Positions 44,970 through 53,326 of a stretch of DNA of 64,000 nucleotides are shown here, piece after piece (positions within the stretch are counted from its first letter, which is position 1; each line of letters starts with the position of its first letter). The notes under the pieces were generated by a model. That model had not been told where the DNA came from and made no database searches. It worked only from the letters and a program-made list of their open reading frames with translations. Made by a program: the position numbers and the translations under genes. Origin of the DNA: DASYLJ01 sp964404165 (GTDB lineage: Bacteria; Desulfobacterota; Binatia; DP-6); assembly GCA_964404165.1 (NCBI GenBank), contig CAYOIZ010000007.1, forward strand, positions 62,001 to 126,000, written 5' to 3'.

Positions 44970-46082
44970 ATGGCCACGGATCGGATCGTCTCGGCGGACT
45001 CCCACGTCAATCCCGCGAAGGATCTCTGGACGCGGGATGCGCCGGCGGCGTTGGCCGGTCGCGTGCCGCGCGTCGAGTCGACCGACATGGGCGACTTCTG
45101 GATCGTCGACTCCGAGGTCAAGGGTGCCATCGGCCTCGACTCGTCGGCGGGCCGGAAGCCCGAAGACTTCCGTCCCTCCGGCCTCGGCTACAAGGACATG
45201 CGTCCCGGGTCGTACGACCCGAAGGCCCGCCTCGAGGACATGGACATCGACGGCGTCGACGCCGAGGTGCTCTATTTCGGCGGCCCCGTCACGCAGTACC
45301 CGAAGGACCCGGCGCTGCGACGCTACATCGTCCAGCGCTACAACGACTGGATGGCGGAGCTGTCGAAGGCCGCCCCCACGCGGCTCGTCGGCCTGGCGCA
45401 CGTGCCGCTGGTCGACCTCGACGAGGGCATCGCCGAGCTGAAGCGCATCGCCGGCCTCGGCCTGCGCGGCTTCCACGTCGATCCGTTCCCGGACGAGCGT
45501 GGCGGGCTGCCGCTGTGGGACCCCGCCTACGAGCCGTTCTGGTCGCTGATCGAGGAGACCGGGCTGCCGCTCAGCTTCCACATCGTCGGCCCGCGCAACG
45601 CGAACGTCGCCCAGACCTTCATGAACCCCACCCCGGGCGTGAAGGAGACGTTCATCGCCATCGCACCCATCTCGATCTGCGAGGTGGTCTCGACGCTCGT
45701 GTTCACCGGCATCCTCGCCAAGCACCCGAAGCTGCGCTTCGTGCTGGTCGAGTGCGGCATCGGCTGGATCCCGTACTTCCTCGAGCGCATGGATCAGACG
45801 TTCAACAAGCACCGCTTCTGGACGAAGTCGATCCTCACCGAGAAGCCGAGCGTCTACTGGTACCGCCAGGGCCACGCGACGTTCATCCAGGATCTCTGCG
45901 GCGTCGCCGAGCGCCACCGCGCCGGGCTCGAGAACATCATGTGGTCCACCGACTACCCGCACTCCGACAGCACCTGGCCGAAGTCGCAGGAAGCCCTCAC
46001 CGAGCACTTCCGCGACGTCCCCGCCGCCGAGCGCGCGCTCATCACCGGCGGCAACGCCAGCCGCCTCTACGGGCTCGCGTAG
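44970..46082 (+). CDS. Amidohydrolase family 2 metal-dependent hydrolase
   Basis: The 370-residue product is a TIM-barrel amidohydrolase of the ACMSD/LigW-like branch: IVSADSHVNPAKDLW at the first strand, GLGLRGFHVDP, LSFHIVGPRNA, FVLVECGIGWIPYFLERMD and IMWSTDYPHSDSTWP, where the last Asp is a catalytic ligand. The first motif is D-x-H-x-N rather than D-x-H-x-H. Such enzymes decarboxylate or hydrolyse aromatic-derived acids. AGGAGG lies eight bases before the ATG. The SDR gene follows six bases after the stop and may be in the same operon. Confidence 0.9.
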   Translation: MATDRIVSADSHVNPAKDLWTRDAPAALAGRVPRVESTDMGDFWIVDSEVKGAIGLDSSAGRKPEDFRPSGLGYKDMRPGSYDPKARLEDMDIDGVDAEVLYFGGPVTQYPKDPALRRYIVQRYNDWMAELSKAAPTRLVGLAHVPLVDLDEGIAELKRIAGLGLRGFHVDPFPDERGGLPLWDPAYEPFWSLIEETGLPLSFHIVGPRNANVAQTFMNPTPGVKETFIAIAPISICEVVSTLVFTGILAKHPKLRFVLVECGIGWIPYFLERMDQTFNKHRFWTKSILTEKPSVYWYRQGHATFIQDLCGVAERHRAGLENIMWSTDYPHSDSTWPKSQEALTEHFRDVPAAERALITGGNASRLYGLA

Positions 46083-46088
46083 GCGCAG

Positions 46089-46847
46089 GTGATCGCGGTC
46101 ACCGGATCGGCGTCGGGCATCGGCGCCGCCGTGCGGGCGCGGCTCGAAGCGTCGGGCCTCTCCGTCGTCGGCATCGACCGTCGCGATGCGGAGATCGTGG
46201 CGGATCTCTCCGACGCCGCTGGACGCGCAGCGGCGGTGGCGGCGGTGCGCGAGCGCTGCGCGGATCGGCTCGACGGTCTCGTCGCCTGCGCGGGGCTCGG
46301 CCCGCAGGTGCCGTCACGCGAGGCGATCGTCTCGGTCAACTACTTCGGCGCCGTGGCGTTGCTCGACGGCCTCCGGCCGGCACTCGCCGCGGCGAGCGGT
46401 GCCGCGGTGGCGGTGTCGTCGAACTCCTCGACCCTCCCGAACGCGGAGTCGCCGCTCGTGGAGGCATGTCTCGACGGCGACGAGGCGCGGGCCCGCGATC
46501 TCGCCACGACGCTGCCGAGCCCCAGCGTCTACGCCGGCTCGAAGCTCGCGCTCGCGCGCTGGGTCCGGCGCCAGGCGCCGAGCGCCGACTGGGCGGGTGC
46601 CGGCGCGCGCCTCAACGCCGTCGCGCCGGGCGCCGTGCAGACGCCGCTGCTGCAGGAGGGTCTCGACGACCCCCTGCTCGGTCCTGCCATCCGCGGCTTC
46701 CCGATCCCCACGGGTGGCTTCGGCACGGCGGAACAGGTCGCCGCTGCGATCGCCTTCCTGCTCGGACCGGAAGCCGCCTTCTGCTGCGGCAGCGTCCTCT
46801 TCGTCGACGGCGGCACCGACGCGCTGATCCGGCCCGACCGCTACTGA
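46089..46847 (+). CDS. Short-chain dehydrogenase/reductase
   Basis: The 252-residue product has the SDR nucleotide-binding TGSASGIGAAV at the very N-terminus, VACAGLG at the NNAG position, the catalytic Ser region VAVSSNSS and YAGSKLALARWV (YxxxK), plus the C-terminal VLFVDGGTDA. It would oxidise or reduce a hydroxyl/keto group with NAD(P). The start is GTG 46089, seven bases after the amidohydrolase stop; no better start exists. The last seven bases overlap the convergent CoA-transferase gene. The active-site order matches 3-alpha/20-beta hydroxysteroid-type dehydrogenases, but the substrate is not determined. Confidence 0.9.
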   Translation: MIAVTGSASGIGAAVRARLEASGLSVVGIDRRDAEIVADLSDAAGRAAAVAAVRERCADRLDGLVACAGLGPQVPSREAIVSVNYFGAVALLDGLRPALAAASGAAVAVSSNSSTLPNAESPLVEACLDGDEARARDLATTLPSPSVYAGSKLALARWVRRQAPSADWAGAGARLNAVAPGAVQTPLLQEGLDDPLLGPAIRGFPIPTGGFGTAEQVAAAIAFLLGPEAAFCCGSVLFVDGGTDALIRPDRY

Positions 46848-49210
46848 CAGACGCCGTCGGTGGCGAGCCGCGCGATCTCCGCCTCGTCGAGCCCGAGCAC
46901 ACGCGCCAGCACCTCGGCGGTATGCTCCCCGAGCCGCGGCGCCGCGGCCGCGGTGACGAGCGGCATCCGGCTCGGTCGCAGTGGATTCGCCGCGTGGCGC
47001 TCGGGGCCGATCTCCGGATGCGCGACCGTCACGATGCCGCCGCGCGCGGCGAGATGCGCGTCGGCACGCAGATCGTCGCCGTCGACGACGGGCATCGCCG
47101 ACACGCCCGCAGCCTGGAGCGCCTCGGCCGCCTCGAGCGCGCTTCGCGTGCGCGTCCAGCTCGACAGCGCCGCGTCGATCGCGGCGCGATCCGCGAGCCG
47201 TACCGCGAGCGTCGCGTGCGCGGGCGTGGTCGCCATGCCGCTGACCCCGACCAGCGCGCGCCAGGCCTCGTCGCTCGTCACCGCGACCGCCACCCAGCGA
47301 TCGTCCCCCGCGCTCGGATACACACCGTAGGGACACGCCCACGGCACGGCGTTGCCCGCCGGTGCCGACGGCCGTCCCGTACACGCCGCCTCGAGATAGA
47401 CCTCGCCCATCAGGTACGCCGCCGCCTCCGCCTGCGACATCTCGATGCGCTGCCCCTCGCCCGTACGCCGTCGATGCTCGAGCGCCGCCAGAATGGCGGC
47501 GACGCCGAGCTTGGCCGCGACGTGATCGGGATGGTTCAGGGCGCAGCCGCCGGGATACGGCGCGTCGGGGTGATTCCACAGCCACGTCACGCCGGAGAAC
47601 GCCGAGTTGAGCGGGCCGTACGCCGACGCCTCACCGAGCGGACCGCCCGTCCCGAACGCCTGCGACATGTAGTACACGACGTCGGGCCGCCGCTGCCGGA
47701 CGGCGTCGTAGTCGAGCCCCCAGCGTGCCGCGACGCCGCCGCGATTGTTCTCGAGCACGACGTCGGCGCTGGCGCAGAGGGCGAGCGCCACCTCGCGACC
47801 ACGTGCGGTGCGGAGATCGAGGCAGACGCTCCGATGGCCGCGCGACGCATCGTTGAACATCATCGACAGATCGGGTTGGTCGGGCTCGACGGTGACGCGC
47901 CGGAGGAAGTCGAGATTGGCACGCGACTCGATCTTGATCACCTCGGCGCCGAGCTCGGCGAGCAGCCACCCCGCCTCCGGGACGGCCACGCCCACACCGA
48001 GATCGACGACCCGTACGCCGGCGAGCACGGCACCGGCACCATCCCTCGCCACGACGTCGTCCCGTGGCGGCAGGGCCGCATCGTCGGAGCCGGGCGCCGG
48101 CGCCGGCCGCCGCAACGACCCCGGCGTCCGCGAGAAGTTGCACGGGCCCTGGGCCATCGGCGCATCGCCGAGGTGCGGGAACCCCGTGCGCTGGAAGTAC
48201 CCGCGGGCTCGCGTCTGCGCCTCGGCGACGAACGCCTCCGGCGTGTTGACGGGTGCCAGCGGCACGTCGAGCCGCCGCCCGTCCGCCAGCACGTCGGCGC
48301 CCGTGCGCTCGCGCAGCGCTTCGCCGGCGATGAGCCGGATGACGTCGCCGTTCAGCAGCCGGAAGAGCGGGATCTCCCACTCCGGTCCGGCGAGCGCGTC
48401 CGGATCGCCGAGCAATGCCAGGAACGCGCGCCACTGCCGCGGGCTGCCCGGCAGCGCACGCACCCAGCCGTCGGCGACCGGTAGCACCCAGTAGACACCG
48501 TCGGCGTTCCGCGGCGGCGTCACCGGCAGCATCGGATAGCGTCGCGCGTAGTCCGCCACCGGAATGGCCCAGGGATGGAGCGCGTTCATCGCCGCCTCCT
48601 GGACCGAGACCTCGATCGTCTGCCCGCCGCCGTGCCGGGCGCGGTCGAGCAGCGCCGCCACCGCGCCGCACGCGGCGAACACCGCGGCACAGTCGTGCGC
48701 CAGGTAGCCCGGCGCCGCGCACGGCGGCCGATCCGGAAAGCCGGACGCGAACAGCGCCCCCGACGCGGCGAACGCCGTCAGCGGCTCGAGCCGCCAGCCG
48801 GCACGCGGCCCCGTCGCACCGAAGTCGCTGATGGCGACGTGCACCAGGTGCGGATGTCGTGCCCGGAGCGCCTCCGGCTCGAGCCCGTGGCGCGCCTGCT
48901 CCGCCGGGCCCAGGTTCTCGAGCAACACGTCCGCCCGCGCACACAGCTCGGCGAAGCGCGCGCGCCCGCCGGCATCGTGCAGATCGACGACGGCGCCGCG
49001 CTTGTTCGCGTTGCGGTAGAGGAACGCGAGCGAGCGATCCGGTGCGACCACGTCACCGACGAACGGGGCACGCAGCCGACCCGGATCGCCGCCCGCGGGC
49101 TCGAGCTTCACCACGTCCGCACCGAAATCGGCCAGAATGCGCCCGGCGAGGGCACCGCGGAGATCCGTGACGTCGAGAACGCGCACGTGCGACAGCGTGG
49201 AGTTCGGCAC
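46841..49210 (-). CDS. Tandem CaiB/BaiF family CoA-transferase (two-domain fusion)
   Basis: The 789-residue product is two class III CoA-transferase units in one chain, each ~390 residues. The first opens VLDVTDLRGALAGRILADFGADVVKLEP and keeps the catalytic Asp region GYLAHDCAAVFAACGAVAALL; the second opens VVDLGVGVAVPEAGWLLAELGAEVIKIE and has NHPDHVAAKLGVAAILAALE. Family members normally dimerise from ~400-residue subunits, so this looks like a fused dimer. Both Asp positions appear kept. It would move CoA between an acyl-CoA donor and a carboxylic acid. It converges on the SDR gene with a seven-base overlap. Confidence 0.9.
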   Translation of the reverse strand: MPNSTLSHVRVLDVTDLRGALAGRILADFGADVVKLEPAGGDPGRLRAPFVGDVVAPDRSLAFLYRNANKRGAVVDLHDAGGRARFAELCARADVLLENLGPAEQARHGLEPEALRARHPHLVHVAISDFGATGPRAGWRLEPLTAFAASGALFASGFPDRPPCAAPGYLAHDCAAVFAACGAVAALLDRARHGGGQTIEVSVQEAAMNALHPWAIPVADYARRYPMLPVTPPRNADGVYWVLPVADGWVRALPGSPRQWRAFLALLGDPDALAGPEWEIPLFRLLNGDVIRLIAGEALRERTGADVLADGRRLDVPLAPVNTPEAFVAEAQTRARGYFQRTGFPHLGDAPMAQGPCNFSRTPGSLRRPAPAPGSDDAALPPRDDVVARDGAGAVLAGVRVVDLGVGVAVPEAGWLLAELGAEVIKIESRANLDFLRRVTVEPDQPDLSMMFNDASRGHRSVCLDLRTARGREVALALCASADVVLENNRGGVAARWGLDYDAVRQRRPDVVYYMSQAFGTGGPLGEASAYGPLNSAFSGVTWLWNHPDAPYPGGCALNHPDHVAAKLGVAAILAALEHRRRTGEGQRIEMSQAEAAAYLMGEVYLEAACTGRPSAPAGNAVPWACPYGVYPSAGDDRWVAVAVTSDEAWRALVGVSGMATTPAHATLAVRLADRAAIDAALSSWTRTRSALEAAEALQAAGVSAMPVVDGDDLRADAHLAARGGIVTVAHPEIGPERHAANPLRPSRMPLVTAAAAPRLGEHTAEVLARVLGLDEAEIARLATDGVCQ

Positions 49211-49266
49211 GAAGGCGCTCTATCCGGACGCGCCCGGACCGGCAAGGTGCTTGTGACCCGCGGACC

Positions 49267-50514
49267 GTGACGATAGACGGGCTTTCGAGCATGGCCACCG
49301 CGCCCTCCGCCGACCGGGACGACGCCGAGCGGCTGCGGCCGATCCGCGCGGCCGCCGCGATCGTCCTGATCGCGATGTTGCTGTTCATGCTCCTCGAGCT
49401 GCGCTTCACCGCGACCGACGCCATCCGCTCGCACCTGATCCTGTACGCCATCAGCGGCTCGATGACGCTGGCGGTCCTGCTCGCCACGTGGACGAGCGTG
49501 GGCGCGCGTCGGGTCGACATCGTCGCGGTCGCGCTCAGCCTCGGACTCGCCACGACGACCCTCGGCTACTTCTGGCTCACGCCGGAGTGGCCGATCCTCG
49601 TCGCCCACGGGCTCAGCTGTCTCCTGATCGGCGCCACGGTGCTCCTCCTCTGGTCGGTGCCCCGCACGGTCCTGATGATCGCCGTCGTCTGCGGCGGCTT
49701 CTTCGTCGTCGGCTGGATCCGCGTCCCGAACACCGTCCTGCCGGGGTCGTTCGCCTTCGCGATGGCGGCGCTGGCGATGGGCGCGGCGATCGCCGTCGCC
49801 TGCGCGGCGATCCTCGGACGCGTACGCGAGAGTCTCGCGGGACGGCAGCGCGAGCTCTCGGACCTGTCGGCGCGCCTCATGTCGATCCAGGAGGAGGAAC
49901 GCCAGCGCCTGTCGCGCGAGCTGCACGACGAGCTCGGGCAGTCGCTCACCGCCGTCCTGTCGTACCTCTGGCTGATCGAGCGCGGCATCCCGGGGCACCT
50001 GGAGGAGCTCCGCACCCGCACCGCGGAGGCGCGGCGCCTGGCTTCGAAGACACTGGCGCAGATCCGCGAGCTGTCCCAGCTGCTGCGCCCGTCGGTGCTC
50101 GACGACTACGGGCTCGTGCCGTCGCTCGACTCGCACGTGAAGGCGTTCGCCGATCGCCAGCAGCTGCTGACGAGCTTCACCGCCGATCCCCTGCCCCACC
50201 GCCTCTCGAACGAGATCGAGACCGCCGTCTACCGCATCACGCAGGAGGCGCTGACCAACGTCGCGCGGCACGCGCAGGCGCGGACGGTGCGCGTCACGCT
50301 CGGCGTCGAAGGCCGCGAGCTGCGGCTCGAGGTCGAGGACGACGGCGTCGGCCTGCCCGCGGGCGGCCTCGGCGGACGCAGCACCGGTGGTGGCGGCATG
50401 GGACTCATCGGCATCCGCGAGCGCGTGCGCGCGCTCGGTGGCACGTTGACGCTCGGCTCCAGCAGCGGCACGCGCCTCGAAGTCCGGCTGCCCCTCCCCG
50501 TCGACACCGCCTGA
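49267..50514 (+). CDS. Membrane histidine kinase, NarX/DesK type (orphan)
   Basis: The 415-residue product has about six N-terminal membrane helices (residues ~25-200), no extracellular sensor domain, a short linker, then HisKA_3: SIQEEERQRLSRELHDELGQSLTAVLSYLWLIE, with the phosphorylated His in ELHDELGQ. The HATPase domain has AVYRITQEALTNVARHAQA (N-box), VEDDGVGLP (G1) and GMGLIGIRERVRALGGTL (G2). The start is GTG 49267; ATG 49291 is a good alternative. Kinases of this class pair with NarL/LuxR-type regulators, but none is adjacent. Confidence 0.92.
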   Translation: MTIDGLSSMATAPSADRDDAERLRPIRAAAAIVLIAMLLFMLLELRFTATDAIRSHLILYAISGSMTLAVLLATWTSVGARRVDIVAVALSLGLATTTLGYFWLTPEWPILVAHGLSCLLIGATVLLLWSVPRTVLMIAVVCGGFFVVGWIRVPNTVLPGSFAFAMAALAMGAAIAVACAAILGRVRESLAGRQRELSDLSARLMSIQEEERQRLSRELHDELGQSLTAVLSYLWLIERGIPGHLEELRTRTAEARRLASKTLAQIRELSQLLRPSVLDDYGLVPSLDSHVKAFADRQQLLTSFTADPLPHRLSNEIETAVYRITQEALTNVARHAQARTVRVTLGVEGRELRLEVEDDGVGLPAGGLGGRSTGGGGMGLIGIRERVRALGGTLTLGSSSGTRLEVRLPLPVDTA

Positions 50515-50554
50515 TCCTTGTCAGCCGCCGGCCGCGTCCTCTACTGTCGCGCGC

Positions 50555-51760
50555 ATGGCCGACGTCATGAAGGGCGTGCTCGTCGTCGAGGTCGCCGACT
50601 GGGGATTCGTGCCGTCCGCGGCGACCGTGCTCGGCGACTGGGGCGCCGACGTGATCAAGATCGAGCACCCGCGCTACGGCGACCCGATCCGCGGTCTCAT
50701 CACCGGTGGCCTCATCCCCGGTGCATCGGGGCGCAACTTCTTCGTCGAGCAGCTCGGCCGCAACAAGCGCAGCGTCGGCATCGATCTCGGCCATCCCGAG
50801 GGACGCGCCCTGCTCGACCGACTGCTCGTGCGCGCCGACGTCTTCGTCACCAGCTTCCTCGACGACGCGCGCGAGCGGCTGCGTCTCACGTGGAACGACC
50901 TGCGCGCGGTGAATCCCCGTCTCGTCTACGCACGCGGCAGCGGGCAGGGTCGACGGGGGCCCGATGCGCGGCGCGGCGGCTACGACGGCGTGTCGTTCTG
51001 GGCACGCGGCGGGGTCGCCGACCGGCTCTCGACGCCGGGCCAGCCGCCGCTGCAGCAGCGGCCGGCGTTCGGCGACTTCATCGGCGGGATGTCGATCGCC
51101 GGTGGCGTCGCCGCCGCCCTCTTCCAGCGCGAGCGCAGCGGCGAGGGCATGGAGGTCGACGTCTCGCTCCTCGGGACCGCCATGTGGGTGCTGTCACCGG
51201 ACATCACGGCGGCACTCCTCTACGGCGGCATGCTGCCCTCGGCCGGCGAGATGCCGAGCCCCCCGAACCCATTGGTCGGGACCTACCGCTGCGGCGACGG
51301 CAGGGGACTGGTCCTGATGATGCTGCAGGCGGAGCGCTTCTGGCCCCTGTTCGCGCCCACGATCGGTCGCGCCGATCTGCTCGAGACGTACCCCACCGCC
51401 GAGGCGCGATTCGGAAACGCCGACGCGATTCGCGCCGACCTCGCCGCGTTCTTCGCCACCCGCCCGCGTGCGGCCTGGGAGGCCCTGCTCCGGCCCACGG
51501 AGTGCATCTGGGGCCCCCTGCAGACACCGCTCGACCTGCCCGAGGACGCCCAGGTCCAGGCGAACGGCTACCTCCTGTCGTCACCGACGGCGGACGGCCC
51601 GGTGTCGGTGTGCGCCAATCCGGTGCAGTTCGGGGGCGAACCCCCCGCCGTGCGCTCGCCCGCCCAGGACGCCGGCGCCCAGACCGAGGAGGTCCTCCTC
51701 GAGCTCGGCTGCAGCTGGGAGGAGATCGGTCGCTGGAAGGAGGCCGGCGTCGTCTCGTGA
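50555..51760 (+). CDS. CaiB/BaiF family CoA-transferase
   Basis: The 401-residue product begins VLVVEVADWGFVPSAATVLGDWGADVIKIEHP and has GRNKRSVGIDLGHPEGRALL, then the catalytic-Asp segment PAFGDFIGGMSIAGGVAAALF and GEGMEVDVSLLGTAMW. It is a single class III CoA-transferase unit, unlike the fused pair at 46841-49210. It transfers CoA to or between carboxylic acids; the substrate is not evident. The ATG at 50555 stands 40 bases after the kinase gene. Neighbours suggest involvement in degradation of an organic acid or lipid. Confidence 0.92.
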   Translation: MADVMKGVLVVEVADWGFVPSAATVLGDWGADVIKIEHPRYGDPIRGLITGGLIPGASGRNFFVEQLGRNKRSVGIDLGHPEGRALLDRLLVRADVFVTSFLDDARERLRLTWNDLRAVNPRLVYARGSGQGRRGPDARRGGYDGVSFWARGGVADRLSTPGQPPLQQRPAFGDFIGGMSIAGGVAAALFQRERSGEGMEVDVSLLGTAMWVLSPDITAALLYGGMLPSAGEMPSPPNPLVGTYRCGDGRGLVLMMLQAERFWPLFAPTIGRADLLETYPTAEARFGNADAIRADLAAFFATRPRAAWEALLRPTECIWGPLQTPLDLPEDAQVQANGYLLSSPTADGPVSVCANPVQFGGEPPAVRSPAQDAGAQTEEVLLELGCSWEEIGRWKEAGVVS

Positions 51761-51802
51761 ACCTCGTTGCGCCGGCGTTCCGGCGCGCGATATGAGCCGC
51801 CC

Positions 51803-52699
51803 ATGGCGGCGCAGAAGCGGGTCTTCATCCTGGGCGGGGGCGCCGCCCTCGGCGCGCATCAGGTGGGCGCGCTGCGCTACCTCGCCGAGCAGGGCATCCG
51901 CCCCGACGCCATCGTCGCCAGCTCGATCGGCGTCATCAACGCTTGCGCCTACGCCTCGGGCGGCATCACCGCGCTCGAGGCGGCGTGGACGACGTTCCGC
52001 TCGATCCCGCGCATCGTCTCCCCGAGCCTGCGGCACAACCCCGTGATGGGCTTCTCGCTGTTCTCCATGGACGCGCTGTCGGCCGCCGTCGAGGAGCACA
52101 TCGATTTCCCCGAGGTGTTCGCGAGCGCGCTCCACATCGAGTTCATCGTCCTGAACCTGTCGCGCGGCTACGGCCAGATGGTGTCGAAGGCCGACTGCGC
52201 CGACTGGCGCGAGCTGCGCACGCTGGTGCGTGCCGGCTACGCCATCCCCATCCTGTTCCCGCCCATCCAGTTCAAAGGCGACTGGTTCGTCGACGGCGGC
52301 TTCGCCTGGAACGTGCCGCTCGAGCGTGCCCTCGAGCTCGGCGCCACCGAGATCTACCTGCTCGCGCCGATCGCGAGCCAGCTCCCGTACCGCGGCCGCT
52401 TCAGCAACATCATCGACTACGCGCAACGGCTCACCGACGTCCTCTGGCGGACGATCGGCAATGCCGGCTGGCTCTATGCCCTCATGGAGAACGGCCGCTT
52501 CCACGGCGTCCCCGTCACCATCATCGAGCCGACGGAGGAATGGAGCGGCTTCGGACCGCTCGCGGTCTTCCAGGCCCATCCACGCAAGAACCGCATGCTG
52601 ATGGCGCACGGCTATCGCGACGCGAAGCGGGTGCTGGCCGGACGCGGCACCCGCGTCACGCCCCTGCCCGCCGACGCCGCCTGGCGCGGCGCTTCCTAG
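51803..52699 (+). CDS. Patatin-like phospholipase
   Basis: The 298-residue product has the oxyanion hole GGGAALGAHQVGAL, the nucleophile elbow ASSIGVINACAYASGG (Ser in the S-x-G part; the first Gly of G-x-S-x-G is Ala here) and the dyad Asp in DWFVDGGFAWNVPL. It should hydrolyse acyl esters of lipids in the cytoplasm or at the inner membrane; there is no signal peptide. ATG 51803 is chosen because the upstream in-frame extension (from 51767) is Arg-rich and lacks homology to the family. It precedes the pyrophosphatase gene by eight bases. Confidence 0.9.
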   Translation: MAAQKRVFILGGGAALGAHQVGALRYLAEQGIRPDAIVASSIGVINACAYASGGITALEAAWTTFRSIPRIVSPSLRHNPVMGFSLFSMDALSAAVEEHIDFPEVFASALHIEFIVLNLSRGYGQMVSKADCADWRELRTLVRAGYAIPILFPPIQFKGDWFVDGGFAWNVPLERALELGATEIYLLAPIASQLPYRGRFSNIIDYAQRLTDVLWRTIGNAGWLYALMENGRFHGVPVTIIEPTEEWSGFGPLAVFQAHPRKNRMLMAHGYRDAKRVLAGRGTRVTPLPADAAWRGAS

Positions 52700-52707
52700 G
52701 AGACTTC

Positions 52708-53325
52708 GTGCGCACGACCAACGAGTTGCAGGCCCATCCCTGGCACGGCATCGCGCCGGGCGACGGCGCCCCCGAGATCGTGAACGTCTTCATCGAGATC
52801 GTTCCGACCGACACCGTGAAGTACGAGGTCGACAAGGTGTCGGGCCATCTGAAGCTCGACCGCCCGCAGAAGTTCTCGAACCTCTGCCCGACCGCCTACG
52901 GCTTCGTCCCGCGGACGTGGTGCCGCGAGCGCGTCGCCAAGATCGCCATGGACGCCACCGGCCGCACCGAGATCGTGGGCGACGGCGACCCGGTCGACAT
53001 CTGCGTCCTCACCGAACGCACGATCAACCACGGCGGCATCATCGTACGGGCCCGACCCATCGGCGGGCTGCGCATGTTCGACAACCGCGAGGCCGACGAC
53101 AAGCTCGTCGCCGTCCTGGTCGACGACCCCGCCTACGGCGCCTTCCGCGACATCCACGACGTCCCGAAGCCGCTGATCGATCGACTGCGGCACTACTTCC
53201 TCACCTACAAGCAGATCCCGGACGCGAGCGAGCGCGCCTGCGAGATCACGCACGTCTACGACGTCGCCACCGCCCACGAGGTGATCCGCAGCGCGCTCGC
53301 CGACTACGCCGCCGGCTTTCCGTGA
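52708..53325 (+). CDS. ppa: Inorganic pyrophosphatase, family I
   Basis: The 205-residue product starts at GTG 52708 with AGGAGAC upstream. VFIEIVPTDTVKYEVDK and DGDPVDICVL (the metal-binding D-G-D-P-x-D signature) identify a soluble family I pyrophosphatase, followed by GGIIVRARPIGGLRMFDNREADDKLVAVL. It hydrolyses pyrophosphate from biosynthetic reactions. The gene begins eight bases after the patatin stop, so it may be in the same transcript. The sequence is slightly longer than the E. coli enzyme. Confidence 0.95.
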   Translation: MRTTNELQAHPWHGIAPGDGAPEIVNVFIEIVPTDTVKYEVDKVSGHLKLDRPQKFSNLCPTAYGFVPRTWCRERVAKIAMDATGRTEIVGDGDPVDICVLTERTINHGGIIVRARPIGGLRMFDNREADDKLVAVLVDDPAYGAFRDIHDVPKPLIDRLRHYFLTYKQIPDASERACEITHVYDVATAHEVIRSALADYAAGFP

Positions 53326-53326
53326 G

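Noticed and set aside
45515..48484. 989-codon plus-strand open frame
   Set aside because: Runs through three real genes in the wrong frame or strand; highly Arg-rich.
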